Below, in pieces: positions 33,719 to 41,209 of a stretch of DNA of 64,000 bases. Positions within the stretch are counted from its first letter, which is position 1, and the number at the start of each line of letters is the position of its first letter. The DNA lies in the NCBI GenBank assembly GCA_037045225.1, contig JBAOHZ010000009.1, positions 3,334,001-3,398,000 of the forward strand. The letters run 5' to 3'. The notes under the pieces were generated by a model. The model searched no databases. It had not been told where the DNA came from and worked only from the letters and a program-made list of their open reading frames with translations. Source of the stretch: Nitrospira sp. (GTDB lineage Bacteria; Nitrospirota; Nitrospiria; Nitrospirales; Nitrospiraceae). A program made the position numbers and the translations under genes.

Positions 33719-34474
33719 TTGACCATTCTCATCGTAGAAGACAACCTTGTATGCGCAAAACTGGTCGAGGGGTTACTCCAAAAGGCTGGTTATCAAACGC
33801 TTGTGGTCAATAACGGTAAAGAGGCGCTGGAGTTGCTCCCTACGCTATGTGACATCCATCTTGTCATCACGGATTATCTGATGCCGGAAATAAACGGTAT
33901 CGAGTTGATTCAACAGTTGAAAATGCTTCCCGGATTGAAGGACATTCCATCCATCATTCTCTCGGCTCATTGCGATATCCCTACCGCTAAGCTAGCGCGA
34001 GGTTTGCACTGCAATAGCATTCTCGTCAAACCAGTAAGGAAGGAACAGTTGTTAGAGCGGGTGGAACAGGTACTGAGCGTCCAACCCCTGGTGTTGCGTA
34101 CCAAGTTTGATGTGTGCGACAGGTTACAAATTGGTGACGAGGAGTATCAGGAGCTGAGTGATACGTTTGCCAATCAGGTAAACGAAACCATTCCCATGGT
34201 AGTTCTGGAGGATTCCACATCTAACGAGCCGATTTCCGGAGCACTGAATCAAACACTCGTCGCTCTGGCGGAGAGCGCCTCTCTACTCGGCGCAGAAAAG
34301 TTCTCAAGCCTCTACGGGAGGCTTCTGGCCGAGGACGCGTTGACACAATCACAGCTTTCTGCCTTGCTACGGGCATTGAAGGAATTAGCCTTGGAGTTCT
34401 TGACGCGTCGTTGTTCGAAAAGAATAAACGAGCCAGCCAAACCCTCGCCTCCAGAAGAATTGTCCGCCGCCTAA
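33719..34474 (+). CDS. Response regulator with degenerate HPt-like domain
   Basis: The start is TTG 33719, because GGAGG lies 5 bases upstream and MTILIVEDN is the normal receiver start; the frame extends to GTG 33677. Residues 1-118 form a complete receiver: acidic pair E7/D8, phospho-acceptor Asp52 (VITDYLMP), Ser82 and Lys104 (ILVKPV). Residues ~140-235 are helical and resemble a histidine phosphotransfer domain (VALAESASLLGAEKFSSLYG), but the motif normally reading H-x2-K-G has no His. The output is thus not DNA binding; the helical part may sequester a partner. No histidine kinase is adjacent. Island location suggests rewiring of a host phosphorelay. Confidence 0.75.
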   Translation: MTILIVEDNLVCAKLVEGLLQKAGYQTLVVNNGKEALELLPTLCDIHLVITDYLMPEINGIELIQQLKMLPGLKDIPSIILSAHCDIPTAKLARGLHCNSILVKPVRKEQLLERVEQVLSVQPLVLRTKFDVCDRLQIGDEEYQELSDTFANQVNETIPMVVLEDSTSNEPISGALNQTLVALAESASLLGAEKFSSLYGRLLAEDALTQSQLSALLRALKELALEFLTRRCSKRINEPAKPSPPEELSAA

Positions 34475-34667
34475 GTCCCGATTCGTGCTTCACAGCCCCT
34501 TGCGCAGATGCAGGTCTGACTGTTCCCAAATCTTGCCTCTCACGCGACGTTCATCAGCTGCGGTACTGGAGTTTCAACGATCCCGCTGCTGCACCTGTCA
34601 AATAGCGAGGCGAGGGCTTCCAGAGAGTGTGGGACGAAATCATCGAGCGGCTGTGGCTATTTTTAGT

Positions 34668-35718
34668 TGTGTGATTCGCACACATCGTTTCAACTAAAGT
34701 AGGACAATGGACCCCGACATTCGCAGGCGACTTCTGTGGGTACAGCTCTATCAGCGAACTGGTAATGCCGGCCTGGTCTGTCGACGATGCGGGGTCTCTC
34801 GCCCCACACTCCGGAAGTGGATTCGCCGGTTTCATGAGGGAGGAGAGGCCGGTCTCCTCAGTCACAGTCGCCGCCCCCTGCGGTCACCCAATCGGCGTGT
34901 GTTCGAGAAAGAACGACGGCTTATTCTCAGCTTGCGAGTAGAGCGTAAACTGGGAGCACGGCGAATTCAGAGCGAACTGCGGCGCCATCATGATCTCAAG
35001 CTCTCGTTAGACTCGATTCACAAAGTCCTAACCATCAACCAAGTTCCTCCGTTGGTGCGCCCGGCGCGGCAGAAGACGCGACATCGGTATGCTCGGCTCA
35101 TTCCCGGGGACCGCGTGCAGCTCGACACCTGCAAGATTGCTCCGGGGTGTTACCAGTACACGGCTGTTGACGATTGTACGCGGTACCGGGTGCTGGCCGT
35201 CTTTCGTCGACGCACGGCGGCAAGTACGCTGGCATTCTTAGAGCGTCTCCTAGAGGAGATGCCGTTTCCGGTGCAGCGGGTTCAGACCGATCGAGGCCGA
35301 GAATTCTTTGCGGAGTCGGTCCAACAGTGGCTGATGGACCATTGCATCAAATTCCGTCCCATCAAGCCCGCCTCACCGCATTTGAATGGCAAAGTGGAGC
35401 GCTCTCAAAAGACCGATCGTGAGGAATTCTGGGCGACCGCTGACCTGAACAGCCCTGACCTGGAATTGCGGGTGGCCGAGTGGCAACACTATTACAACTG
35501 GGATCGGCCTCATGGATCGTTAAATGGCCAGACACCCATCGAGATGTTGCACACAAAGAGCGAGGACACGCCGTTTTGGGATGACGTTGAAGCGAACTAC
35601 GACCCTGGCAGGGAGCGCTTCCAGGTGGCTCACTACCAAACAGACTTGGCGCTCAGGCGGCACGTCCAAGCGCAGCACCAGGCTGGAACAAAGTGAAAGG
35701 ATGTCTACGAATCACACA
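34668..35718 (+). mobile_element. Intact IS481-family insertion sequence
   Basis: Terminal inverted repeats TGTGTGATTCG (34668-34678) and CGAATCACACA (35708-35718) enclose one transposase gene. The flanks carry a perfect 7-base direct repeat TTTTAGT at 34661-34667 and 35719-35725, the target duplication. Total length is 1051 bp. The intact gene, ends and duplication indicate a recent insertion into the island. Confidence 0.92.
34707..35696 (+). CDS. IS481-family transposase
   Basis: A 329-residue DDE transposase. N-terminal helix-turn-helix domains (NAGLVCRRCGVSRPTLRKWI; GEAGLLSHSRRP; LGARRIQSELRR) bind the terminal repeats. The rve-type catalytic core has Asp in GDRVQLDTCKIAPG, Asp in VQTDRGREFFAES and Glu in NGKVERSQKTDREEFW, so the DDE triad is complete. 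The C-terminal WQHYYNWDRPHGSLNGQTPI is typical of the family. It fills the element apart from short ends, and no frameshift is present, so it should be active. Confidence 0.93.
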   Translation: MDPDIRRRLLWVQLYQRTGNAGLVCRRCGVSRPTLRKWIRRFHEGGEAGLLSHSRRPLRSPNRRVFEKERRLILSLRVERKLGARRIQSELRRHHDLKLSLDSIHKVLTINQVPPLVRPARQKTRHRYARLIPGDRVQLDTCKIAPGCYQYTAVDDCTRYRVLAVFRRRTAASTLAFLERLLEEMPFPVQRVQTDRGREFFAESVQQWLMDHCIKFRPIKPASPHLNGKVERSQKTDREEFWATADLNSPDLELRVAEWQHYYNWDRPHGSLNGQTPIEMLHTKSEDTPFWDDVEANYDPGRERFQVAHYQTDLALRRHVQAQHQAGTK

Positions 35719-35725
35719 TTTTAGT

Positions 35726-36115
35726 CGATGTGTCACAGGTTCCGATTGCAGCCTTGGAATGCCACCCTACCAACCCTCCTAAAGTGAAGCGACTGACGTA
35801 ACCGCTGCGGACCTTAGGCACTTTTCGGGAGAACTAGAGCCGTTTGGACCTGCTTGGAGTTTTTCGGCCCTAGCGCAAATTTTTGCAGTATTGTGCCGTA
35901 ATTTCGACCGCGGCATCACGGTCATTAGCCTCACCAAGGTTCCCTTCGACCTATTACGGCCTCATGGTTATTTGAAGACGAAAATATGAAACACCGCCAC
36001 CAGAGCGGCGTTGTATCATCCCTTACTTCCAGCTCGCTCTTCTGACAACGTTTTTGCATAGCCGTCACTCGCCGCTTGTCGTGCTCTGAAGAACTCATTG
36101 AGGACGCTGACGTAG
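35726..36115. other. Noncoding region before the phage replication genes
   Basis: About 390 bases with no supported gene, AT-richer around 35880-36060 (GCAAATTTTTGCAGTATTG). It ends in a run of 10-base iterons at 36116. Position before the HTH/rep genes suggests promoter and replication-control functions for the filamentous phage. Confidence 0.45.
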
Positions 36116-36155
36116 TGTCCCTTACTGTCCCCTGCTGTCCCCTAGTGTCCCCGAA
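36116..36155 (+). repeat. Four 10-bp iterons upstream of the phage HTH/rep genes
   Basis: TGTCC(C) recurs at exactly 36116, 36126, 36136 and 36146: TGTCCCTTAC, TGTCCCCTGC, TGTCCCCTAG, TGTCCCCGAA. The period of about one helical turn puts all units on one face of the DNA, as in Rep or repressor binding iterons. It lies 77 bases before the HTH gene. Confidence 0.8.
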
Positions 36156-36231
36156 CGGGCCTCTTTCACCAGCGCGCGTCGATGCGTATGGTGCAGCCAT
36201 GCCTCGAGCGCCGAAACGAAAAGGAGACGTG

Positions 36232-36543
36232 ATGGAACAAGCCTGGTTAACCGTCGATGAGTTGGCCGCCGTCCTCAAAGTCAGTCCGAAGTCGATCCGT
36301 CGGGCGTACCGCAAGGGTGAAATTCCGGTGGATCGATTCTGCCGGTTCGTTCGCTTCGACCTGGAGAGGGTCAAAGAGGCTCTCAAGGCGAAGGGGGATA
36401 GACCATCCTTTGTGTTGCCCAAGAAAACTGTGGGACAGCGCAGCGCGACCGGCGGCGCCAGCCGGCGGCGCGCGCAGCAGACCCGCCCCCGACTAGGTAA
36501 GACGGGGGCGTCTATAGCTCAAACGCCAAGGAGGAAGAAATGA
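36232..36543 (+). CDS. Phage HTH DNA-binding protein (excisionase/regulator type)
   Basis: The start ATG 36232 is chosen for AAGGAG 5 bases upstream; earlier in-frame starts exist. The 103 residues open with a MerR/excisionase-like helix-turn-helix: LTVDELAAVLKVSPKSIRRA, YRKGEIPVDRFCRFVRFDLE. The C-terminal half is very basic (GGASRRRAQQTRPRLGKTGA), fit for DNA binding. Its stop overlaps the rep start (ATGA). It could regulate the phage operon through the iterons 77 bases upstream, or assist Rep. It is not adjacent to the integrase. Confidence 0.8.
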   Translation: MEQAWLTVDELAAVLKVSPKSIRRAYRKGEIPVDRFCRFVRFDLERVKEALKAKGDRPSFVLPKKTVGQRSATGGASRRRAQQTRPRLGKTGASIAQTPRRKK

Positions 36544-37544
36544 CAGGTTCTGGAGGATTCACTCAGACCATCGATTGGCTCGCCTTCACGCTGCCAAAGG
36601 CTGATGTGAAGGACGTGATCACGCTGATTGGTGGCGACTGGTTCCAGAGTGAGACCGGCTTTCGTGGCTATCCCGTGGCTCAACTCATGACCCAGGGCAA
36701 GACAGGCGTGGGCAAACTGGGGACGGGTGCTCCTCGCAATCCGAAAGAAGTGCATGTCGATCTGTCCGCCGGAATTGTCTCCCAGTGGGACGAAACCAAG
36801 CTGAAGACGGTCCTCGCCTGGATCTTCGCCCAGAAAGGCCATGTGACCCGCATCGATGTGGCCCTGGACGACCGGGAGGCGACGGTCGCAGTCGAAACCG
36901 TCCGCCAAGCCGTGGAGGCCGGACAAGTGGTGAGTCGATCCAAACAGTTCAAGGTCATCCAGGCTTCGAATCATCGCCAGGGAGTCCGAACCGGAGAGAC
37001 GCTCTATTTCGGCAGTCGGGAAAGCCAGAGCATGTTGCGGGTCTATGACAAGCGCTTGGAACTGAAAAGTCGTGGCCGGGAAGACGCGGAATCCTACGGA
37101 GTCCGGTGGGAAATGGAATTTAAACAGGATCGGGCTCAAGCCTGTGCCAAAGCCTTGTTGACCTTGGATGCCGAAGATTGGCGGGCCTTCTTGGTCGGGG
37201 TGCTCCGCTCCTATGTGGATTTCCGAGAGACCACGCGAGAGGCCGAATCGTACGAGAAGTATCGCGCTCCGCTCTTGGCTTGGTGGGAAGGCTTAACCGA
37301 AGGCTTTAGGCGTTGTCGGCTCGTGGTCGAACGCATTCAGCAACGGCTTGATGATGTCGTCGCGTGGTTCGCCAACGCCCTCAGCCCCATGCTCGCCGTG
37401 ATCGTGGCCTGTCGCGGTGATCAGTTTTTGACGGAGATGATTTATGCGGGCACGAAACGATGGAACCAGAAGCACTATGCCCTGTTGAAGCAACGCAAGA
37501 AGGTGGTGACGCCCTATGTGCTTCATCTCAAACCTCGTCCATGA
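36540..37544 (+). CDS. Filamentous phage replication initiation protein (Rep_trans/RstA-like)
   Basis: A 334-residue protein of the replication initiation factor family seen in CTX-like filamentous phages and pT181-type plasmids. Signatures are QTIDWLAFTLPK near the start, VHVDLSAGIVSQW, HVTRIDVALDDREA (metal-binding Asp strand), TLYFGSRESQSMLRVYDKRL (nicking-domain region with the conserved YDK) and RWEMEFKQDRA. It should nick the double-stranded phage genome at the plus origin and start rolling-circle replication. The start overlaps the HTH gene. Normal length with no frameshift, so likely functional. Confidence 0.87.
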   Translation: MTGSGGFTQTIDWLAFTLPKADVKDVITLIGGDWFQSETGFRGYPVAQLMTQGKTGVGKLGTGAPRNPKEVHVDLSAGIVSQWDETKLKTVLAWIFAQKGHVTRIDVALDDREATVAVETVRQAVEAGQVVSRSKQFKVIQASNHRQGVRTGETLYFGSRESQSMLRVYDKRLELKSRGREDAESYGVRWEMEFKQDRAQACAKALLTLDAEDWRAFLVGVLRSYVDFRETTREAESYEKYRAPLLAWWEGLTEGFRRCRLVVERIQQRLDDVVAWFANALSPMLAVIVACRGDQFLTEMIYAGTKRWNQKHYALLKQRKKVVTPYVLHLKPRP

Positions 37545-37896
37545 CTACGTGTATATCCGCGCCTGTCCGGAGTGTAAGGCCGCCGGAGCCTGGGGTGAGT
37601 TTCGGAAGGGAAAGTTGTTTGTGATCTGCACCACCTGTCGTTTCCAATTTCAATTGCTGCCGAAAGTCCGGCGTGCGGGCCGGGGCGTGTGGGTCAGGCG
37701 CAGAGCTGATCCGAGTGTCTTTTCACAATCAGGAGGGTCGGACGATGCAAGTCAAAGCAGAGGGCGCGGTGCAGGGGTATGTGGAGCGGAGGAGTCGGGA
37801 GGGCAAGGTGTTTCGATCGGTGGATCTCTATGTGAAGGGCAAAGATCCGGGAGTGCTGCGGTTGGGCATTCCGGAGGATCAGATGTCACTCATTGA
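37516..37896 (+). CDS. Phage zinc-ribbon protein with frame overlapping ssb
   Basis: A 126-residue frame starting inside the rep 3' end; GTG 37549 (VYIRACPECKAAGAWGEF) is an alternative start after rep. Residues ~15-50 hold a zinc ribbon: CPECKAAGAWGEFRKGK and CTTCRFQFQLLPK. Beyond residue ~75 the frame runs 152 bases into the next gene in another frame and becomes Gly/Ser-rich (SGGSDDASQSRGRGAGVCG), which looks like a shadow of the second frame. Either this is a true overlap or an upstream indel removed the original stop. Small zinc-ribbon proteins are common in compact phages. Confidence 0.55.
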   Translation: MCFISNLVHDYVYIRACPECKAAGAWGEFRKGKLFVICTTCRFQFQLLPKVRRAGRGVWVRRRADPSVFSQSGGSDDASQSRGRGAGVCGAEESGGQGVSIGGSLCEGQRSGSAAVGHSGGSDVTH

Positions 37897-38008
37897 GGTC
37901 TGTAAGCAAGCCGAGGGCAAGCAGGCCAAGGTGTCCATCGAAGTCCGGAAGTTCGAACAGACGGGTCGGGTGTTCTTCGATTTGTCTGCGCTGGAAGTGC
38001 AGAAGTAA
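37745..38008 (+). CDS. Phage single-stranded DNA-binding protein (pV-like)
   Basis: An 87-residue protein from ATG 37745 with AGGAGG 8 bases upstream. It starts MQVKAEGAVQGYVERRSREG and continues as an OB-like beta protein (VFRSVDLYVKGKDPGVLRLG; KQAKVSIEVRKFEQTGRVFF). Size, position after rep and before the coat genes, and beta-rich pattern match the gene V type protein of filamentous phages, which coats progeny single strands before export. Sequence identity to known pV is weak, so the assignment rests on synteny and fold pattern. Confidence 0.7.
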   Translation: MQVKAEGAVQGYVERRSREGKVFRSVDLYVKGKDPGVLRLGIPEDQMSLIEVCKQAEGKQAKVSIEVRKFEQTGRVFFDLSALEVQK

Positions 38009-38027
38009 CAACAAGGGAGGAAGGCCG

Positions 38028-38102
38028 GTGGATCTCACGATTATTTTAGTCGCGGTCTTATTACTGGCCTTCCTCACTGGCTTGGGAGTCGGACGATTGT
38101 GA
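38028..38102 (+). CDS. 24-residue phage membrane peptide
   Basis: GTG start at 38028 with a strong leader (GGGAGGAAGG). The product, MDLTIILVAVLLLAFLTGLG then VGRL, is one transmembrane helix with a positive end. Its stop overlaps the next start (GTGA at 38099). Position and size suit a pVII/pIX-type tip protein of filamentous phage, though with so few residues this is only positional. Confidence 0.65.
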   Translation: MDLTIILVAVLLLAFLTGLGVGRL

Positions 38103-39367
38103 AATTGCTTTCCCTCACCAGCTATCTGACGGTCATCTGGGGCCTCCTTGTCTCGTTTTGTCTAGCGCCCGCTGAATCCCTCGGGCAAACCGCCACGCAG
38201 TATTCAAGGGTCGTCGCCCAAGCCGAACGCATTGCCTATTTGGCCGCGCAACGGTCTACCCTGGCGAGTCAGGTTGCGACCGCCGCGCTCGCGCCCTCGG
38301 CCACCTCAATGGCGGTTCGCATGGTCGCCGGGCCGGTGGGATGGGCGGCTTTGGGTGTCAGTGCCGGCCTGGTCCTGGCCCAGATGTATTACTCCCAGTC
38401 TGATCTCTCAGCCGTGAAAACCGCTGCATCTACGCCAGGCGGCTGGCAGGTCGCCAGCACGAATGCGGGCGTGCAGACGTTCCCAGGTCTCGGGACGAAC
38501 ACGCCCGGCAATCCGGCCTATCCCAATGCGACCATTCAATTCAGCGCAACCAATGTCCCACTGTGTGCGGTGGACACCGAGTATCAGCACGACTGGGTGG
38601 TCGGGCCCTTTCAGAGCCTCAGCACGGCGGTCTTCTTTACCGGCAACTTCTTTGTGAATGGTCCTGCCGTCGGCGGCTATAGCCTGTATGTCTGCCATCG
38701 AACGGGGATTCCCGGTTCCACCTCACCGATTCAAGATGCCGTGATTCCGCCGACGGAGCAACAGATCGCGAACTTCGTCGGGGGTCTTCCGGCTAGTGAT
38801 CCGAAGTCTGTCGAAGCCCATACAAATCCGGTAGGCACCACCGGCAGCACGCAGCCGGCCGATACCACCATCTCCCAAGCGGTGACACCGACCGAAATGC
38901 CGACGACCGTGAAGCCGAAGCCCGTGCCCATCGGAGACATCGTGGTGGCAGACAACGTGCCGCCTCCGACCAGCACCCCGCAGCAGAATACCCAGCAGCA
39001 AACCACGACCACGACGACGACCACCACGCAGAACCCAGACGGCTCGACGACGCAGCAGGAAGAGAGCCAAGCGACGACCTCCTGTGCCGTCGGTTCACAT
39101 GAGAACCGAACCTTCGGGACAGTGCTCCAAGCGCATCAAACCATCTGGGCCACGAGTGGCCTGCTCGGGACGCTGAATCTCTTGAAGTCGCTCACCTGGC
39201 CTTCGACCTTGCCGGTGATCGCGTTACCGTCGGCCTTCTTTGGCAGCCAGCAGGTCGATTTCAATCAATGGGCCTGGTTCTTCACGGTCCTGCGCACCCT
39301 CGTCATTGCAACAGCCTCCATTGCGGCCTATCGCATCATCTTCGTCGGAGGAGGCCAGACCACATGA
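38099..39367 (+). CDS. Filamentous phage adsorption/tip protein (pIII-like)
   Basis: A 422-residue protein. A signal peptide (LTSYLTVIWGLLVSFCLAPAESLGQ) leads into an Ala-rich hydrophobic region and a compact domain with cysteines (VPLCAVDTEYQHDW, YSLYVCHRTGIPG). A Pro/Thr/Gln linker then includes TPQQNTQQQTTTTTTTTTQN. A C-terminal domain carries a cysteine (TSCAVGSHENRTFG) and ends in a transmembrane helix (TLVIATASIAAYRIIFVGGG). Signal, linkers and C-terminal anchor are the layout of pIII-class proteins, which recognise the pilus or receptor and close the virion tip. Receptor unknown. The next gene overlaps by ATGA. Confidence 0.75.
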   Translation: MKLLSLTSYLTVIWGLLVSFCLAPAESLGQTATQYSRVVAQAERIAYLAAQRSTLASQVATAALAPSATSMAVRMVAGPVGWAALGVSAGLVLAQMYYSQSDLSAVKTAASTPGGWQVASTNAGVQTFPGLGTNTPGNPAYPNATIQFSATNVPLCAVDTEYQHDWVVGPFQSLSTAVFFTGNFFVNGPAVGGYSLYVCHRTGIPGSTSPIQDAVIPPTEQQIANFVGGLPASDPKSVEAHTNPVGTTGSTQPADTTISQAVTPTEMPTTVKPKPVPIGDIVVADNVPPPTSTPQQNTQQQTTTTTTTTTQNPDGSTTQQEESQATTSCAVGSHENRTFGTVLQAHQTIWATSGLLGTLNLLKSLTWPSTLPVIALPSAFFGSQQVDFNQWAWFFTVLRTLVIATASIAAYRIIFVGGGQTT

Positions 39368-39639
39368 CGGCCATTCTGACGCTGATCTATTGCTGGCTGC
39401 AGGAGTTCTTTTTCTCACTCACAGATTGGGGCCTGGGGATTTGGGATTCATTGCTCTCCGTGGCGGACAGCACGCTCGCCACCATTGGCACCGCAGGCCT
39501 CACCCTGCCGGTGATTCCCGATCAATATGCGTGGGTGCTGGGCGCGACGGGCATGAGCCAGGCGCTGGCCATCGTGGCGAGCGCCATGGGCACCCGCTTT
39601 ATTCTCCAAACGATTCCCTTTGTCCGGTGGGGCTCATGA
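39364..39639 (+). CDS. DUF2523/pVI-like minor coat protein
   Basis: A 91-residue protein starting MTAILTLIYCWLQEFFFSLT at an ATGA overlap. Two or three hydrophobic stretches and the conserved-looking end (YAWVLGATGMSQALAIVASA, MGTRFILQTIPFVRWG) match the DUF2523 family, the usual neighbour of zot in inoviruses, regarded as the pVI equivalent that works with pIII at the virion end. Gene order pIII-pVI-pI is canonical, although here a 28-residue peptide gene lies between it and zot. Confidence 0.82.
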   Translation: MTAILTLIYCWLQEFFFSLTDWGLGIWDSLLSVADSTLATIGTAGLTLPVIPDQYAWVLGATGMSQALAIVASAMGTRFILQTIPFVRWGS

Positions 39640-39722
39640 ATCAACTTGTCGTGGGGTGGGCCTATGCCTGGACCGTGGTCTTAGCGCTGTGGATCTGGGT
39701 CTATCTCAGGAGTCTTCGATGA
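39636..39722 (+). CDS. 28-residue phage membrane peptide
   Basis: ATG 39636 overlaps the DUF2523 stop (ATGA), and its own stop overlaps the zot start (ATGA). The product MNQLVVGWAYAWTVVLALWI then WVYLRSLR is one Trp-rich transmembrane helix with a basic end. Coupling at both ends argues that it is translated. It may be another structural tip or assembly peptide. Confidence 0.6.
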   Translation: MNQLVVGWAYAWTVVLALWIWVYLRSLR

Positions 39723-40726
39723 TCGAACTGTATGAAGGCGTGCCAGGCTCGGGAAAGTCGTATCACGCGGTCTGCGAGAAGTTCTTGCCCTGGGTGAAAC
39801 AAGGCCGACGACTCTATATTGCGGTGAATGGCATTTATCTGGATCGACTGTCGTTGTTCACGGGCATTGATCTTCCAGTCCTTGAACAACAGATCACGCT
39901 CTGGAAAGACTCGGCCGAGGTCCTCCAGGCCTTTCCCTATGTCGAGCCTGGTTCGGCCGTCATCATCGACGAAGCCCAGACCGTCTTTCGGTCCATGCAG
40001 AAGGTCGAGCCGGGTTTGCTCCGGTGGCTCGAAACCCATCGGCATTACGGCGTGGACATTCTGCTCATGAGCCAGGATTTCCGGCAGATGTCGCAGGGTG
40101 TCACTCGGCTGATTGAAGCGACGGTGAAGTTCAGAAAGCTGAGCTTTGTGGGTCTCTCTAAAAAGTATCAGGGCAAGGTCCGAGGGAACCCCGAAGACAA
40201 TGAGCTCATCCGCGCCTTCGTCGGGACTTACTCGCCAGCGATCTACGCGTACTATTCGAGTTACGCGTCGGCGGCGATTCGGGAAGAAAAACGGAGCCAT
40301 ACGGTCTTCAAGTCGGCACGGGTGGCGATCGGCATTGCCGCAGGACTGTTTGCTATCGGTCTCATGGTCTGGCGGCCCTGGTCTTCATTGAGTGCGAGCA
40401 AGGCAGCCTCGGCAGTTGGATCAACTCCTGTCCCAAGCACGACCGTTGGAGCGCCAGTCTCCGCCTCAGGCAGTCTGCTCAACCCATTGGGAATATCTCC
40501 GTCGGCACCAGTCACTCCGACTCCACCGAAGCGGACCGTCCGCATTCTCGGCGGCGCGGGAATGAGCAAGAACCGTCAAGGCTGGCGCTACTTGTTGGAT
40601 AGCGGCGAGATCCTCACGGCGGCGCAGATTACTGGTCGGTATGGGCTGTCGGTCTCGGAAGTCTATGAAGAAGGCTCGATGCGGCTAATTGGCGAAGGAG
40701 TGTTCTATGGACCTGCCGGCGATTGA
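39719..40726 (+). CDS. Zot/pI-like phage assembly ATPase
   Basis: A 335-residue inner-membrane ATPase needed for extrusion of filamentous phage. The N-terminal Zot domain starts MIELYEGVPGSGKSYHAVCE (Walker A GVPGSGKS) with Walker B AVIIDEAQTVF and ILLMSQDFRQMSQGVTRLIE. A transmembrane helix lies at ~205-220 (VAIGIAAGLFAIGLMVW). The periplasmic part is a Ser/Pro-rich linker (SPSAPVTPTPPKRTVRILGG) and a small folded end (GWRYLLDSGEILTAAQITGR). This is the hallmark gene that defines the region as an inovirus. The name toxin is historical; no toxic role is implied. Start overlaps the previous stop. Confidence 0.92.
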   Translation: MIELYEGVPGSGKSYHAVCEKFLPWVKQGRRLYIAVNGIYLDRLSLFTGIDLPVLEQQITLWKDSAEVLQAFPYVEPGSAVIIDEAQTVFRSMQKVEPGLLRWLETHRHYGVDILLMSQDFRQMSQGVTRLIEATVKFRKLSFVGLSKKYQGKVRGNPEDNELIRAFVGTYSPAIYAYYSSYASAAIREEKRSHTVFKSARVAIGIAAGLFAIGLMVWRPWSSLSASKAASAVGSTPVPSTTVGAPVSASGSLLNPLGISPSAPVTPTPPKRTVRILGGAGMSKNRQGWRYLLDSGEILTAAQITGRYGLSVSEVYEEGSMRLIGEGVFYGPAGD

Positions 40727-40811
40727 GACCATGACCTATTTCACGGCGATTTTCTGGCTCGGCGGCTTTGCCGTCGGCCTGATCATCAAACTGATTTTGC
40801 CTCAGAGTTAA
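40707..40811 (+). CDS. 34-residue phage membrane peptide
   Basis: ATG 40707 with AAGGAG 6 bases upstream, overlapping the zot 3' end by 20 bases in another frame. The product MDLPAIETMTYFTAIFWLGG then FAVGLIIKLILPQS is a single transmembrane helix. It sits between zot and the major coat gene, a place where minor coat peptides occur. No family can be assigned from so short a sequence. Confidence 0.65.
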   Translation: MDLPAIETMTYFTAIFWLGGFAVGLIIKLILPQS

Positions 40812-40903
40812 TTCTGCCTCAAAGGCCTTGAGGCACTCGACCGTCGGCGAGGGTTCCGGCGGCGTGGGTGGGCGTGACCACCACCAGCAGAAGGAGGTGC
40901 CGT

Positions 40904-41116
40904 ATGAAGGGATGGGGTTGGGTGAAAGGGCTTGGGGGACTGCTCATGGCGTTCGTATTCGCCTTGGGTGTCCCGGCGCTGTCGCAGGCGCAGTTGTTTC
41001 CGGTGTCGGCGGATGTGGCCACGGTGCGGGCCGATCTGCTCTTGTGGGCCACGGCCTTGATTGGCGTGGCGTTGGCGATCTACGCCTTTAAGCGCGTGCG
41101 CGCGATTGTGGGCTGA
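40904..41116 (+). CDS. Filamentous phage major coat protein (pVIII-like)
   Basis: A 70-residue precursor. The signal peptide (residues 1-29, ending VPALSQA) would release a 41-residue mature coat beginning QLFPVSADVATVRADLLLWA. Its hydrophobic centre (LLLWATALIGVALAIYAF) is followed by a basic C-terminus (KRVRAIVG) that faces the DNA. Length, acidic N-end, helix and basic tail are classic pVIII. AAGGAGG lies 6 bases upstream of the ATG and a strong terminator follows at once, in keeping with very high expression. Confidence 0.87.
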   Translation: MKGWGWVKGLGGLLMAFVFALGVPALSQAQLFPVSADVATVRADLLLWATALIGVALAIYAFKRVRAIVG

Positions 41117-41129
41117 GAGAAAGCCCATC

Positions 41130-41162
41130 GAGGCAGGCTGGCAGCAGCCTGCCTCCTTTTTT
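41130..41162 (+). terminator. Strong terminator after the major coat gene
   Basis: An 11-bp perfect stem, GAGGCAGGCTG (41130-41140) and CAGCCTGCCTC (41145-41155), with loop GCAG and a CTTTTTT tail. It closes the phage structural operon, as the central terminator does after gene VIII in other filamentous phages. Confidence 0.92.
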
Positions 41163-41209
41163 CGCATCACATGACAGCAGGAACAGGGTGACGACAAAGG
41201 AGTTCGAGG

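Noticed and set aside
36116..36155. CRISPR array
   Set aside because: The 10-bp units are contiguous with no spacers, so this is an iteron cluster and not CRISPR; no cas gene is present in the window.
35931..36422. Long minus-strand frame (163 residues) across the iterons and HTH gene
   Set aside because: It is antisense to the HTH gene, Ser/Arg/Thr-rich and lacks start signals.
38723..39098. Minus-strand frames rich in Val, Gly and Arg over the pIII-like gene
   Set aside because: They are the complement of the Thr/Gln/Pro linker of the coat gene; low-complexity antisense shadows.
39719..40726. Zot as a tight-junction toxin
   Set aside because: The N-terminal ATPase and membrane anchor fit the pI assembly role; nothing in the sequence supports a toxin function.
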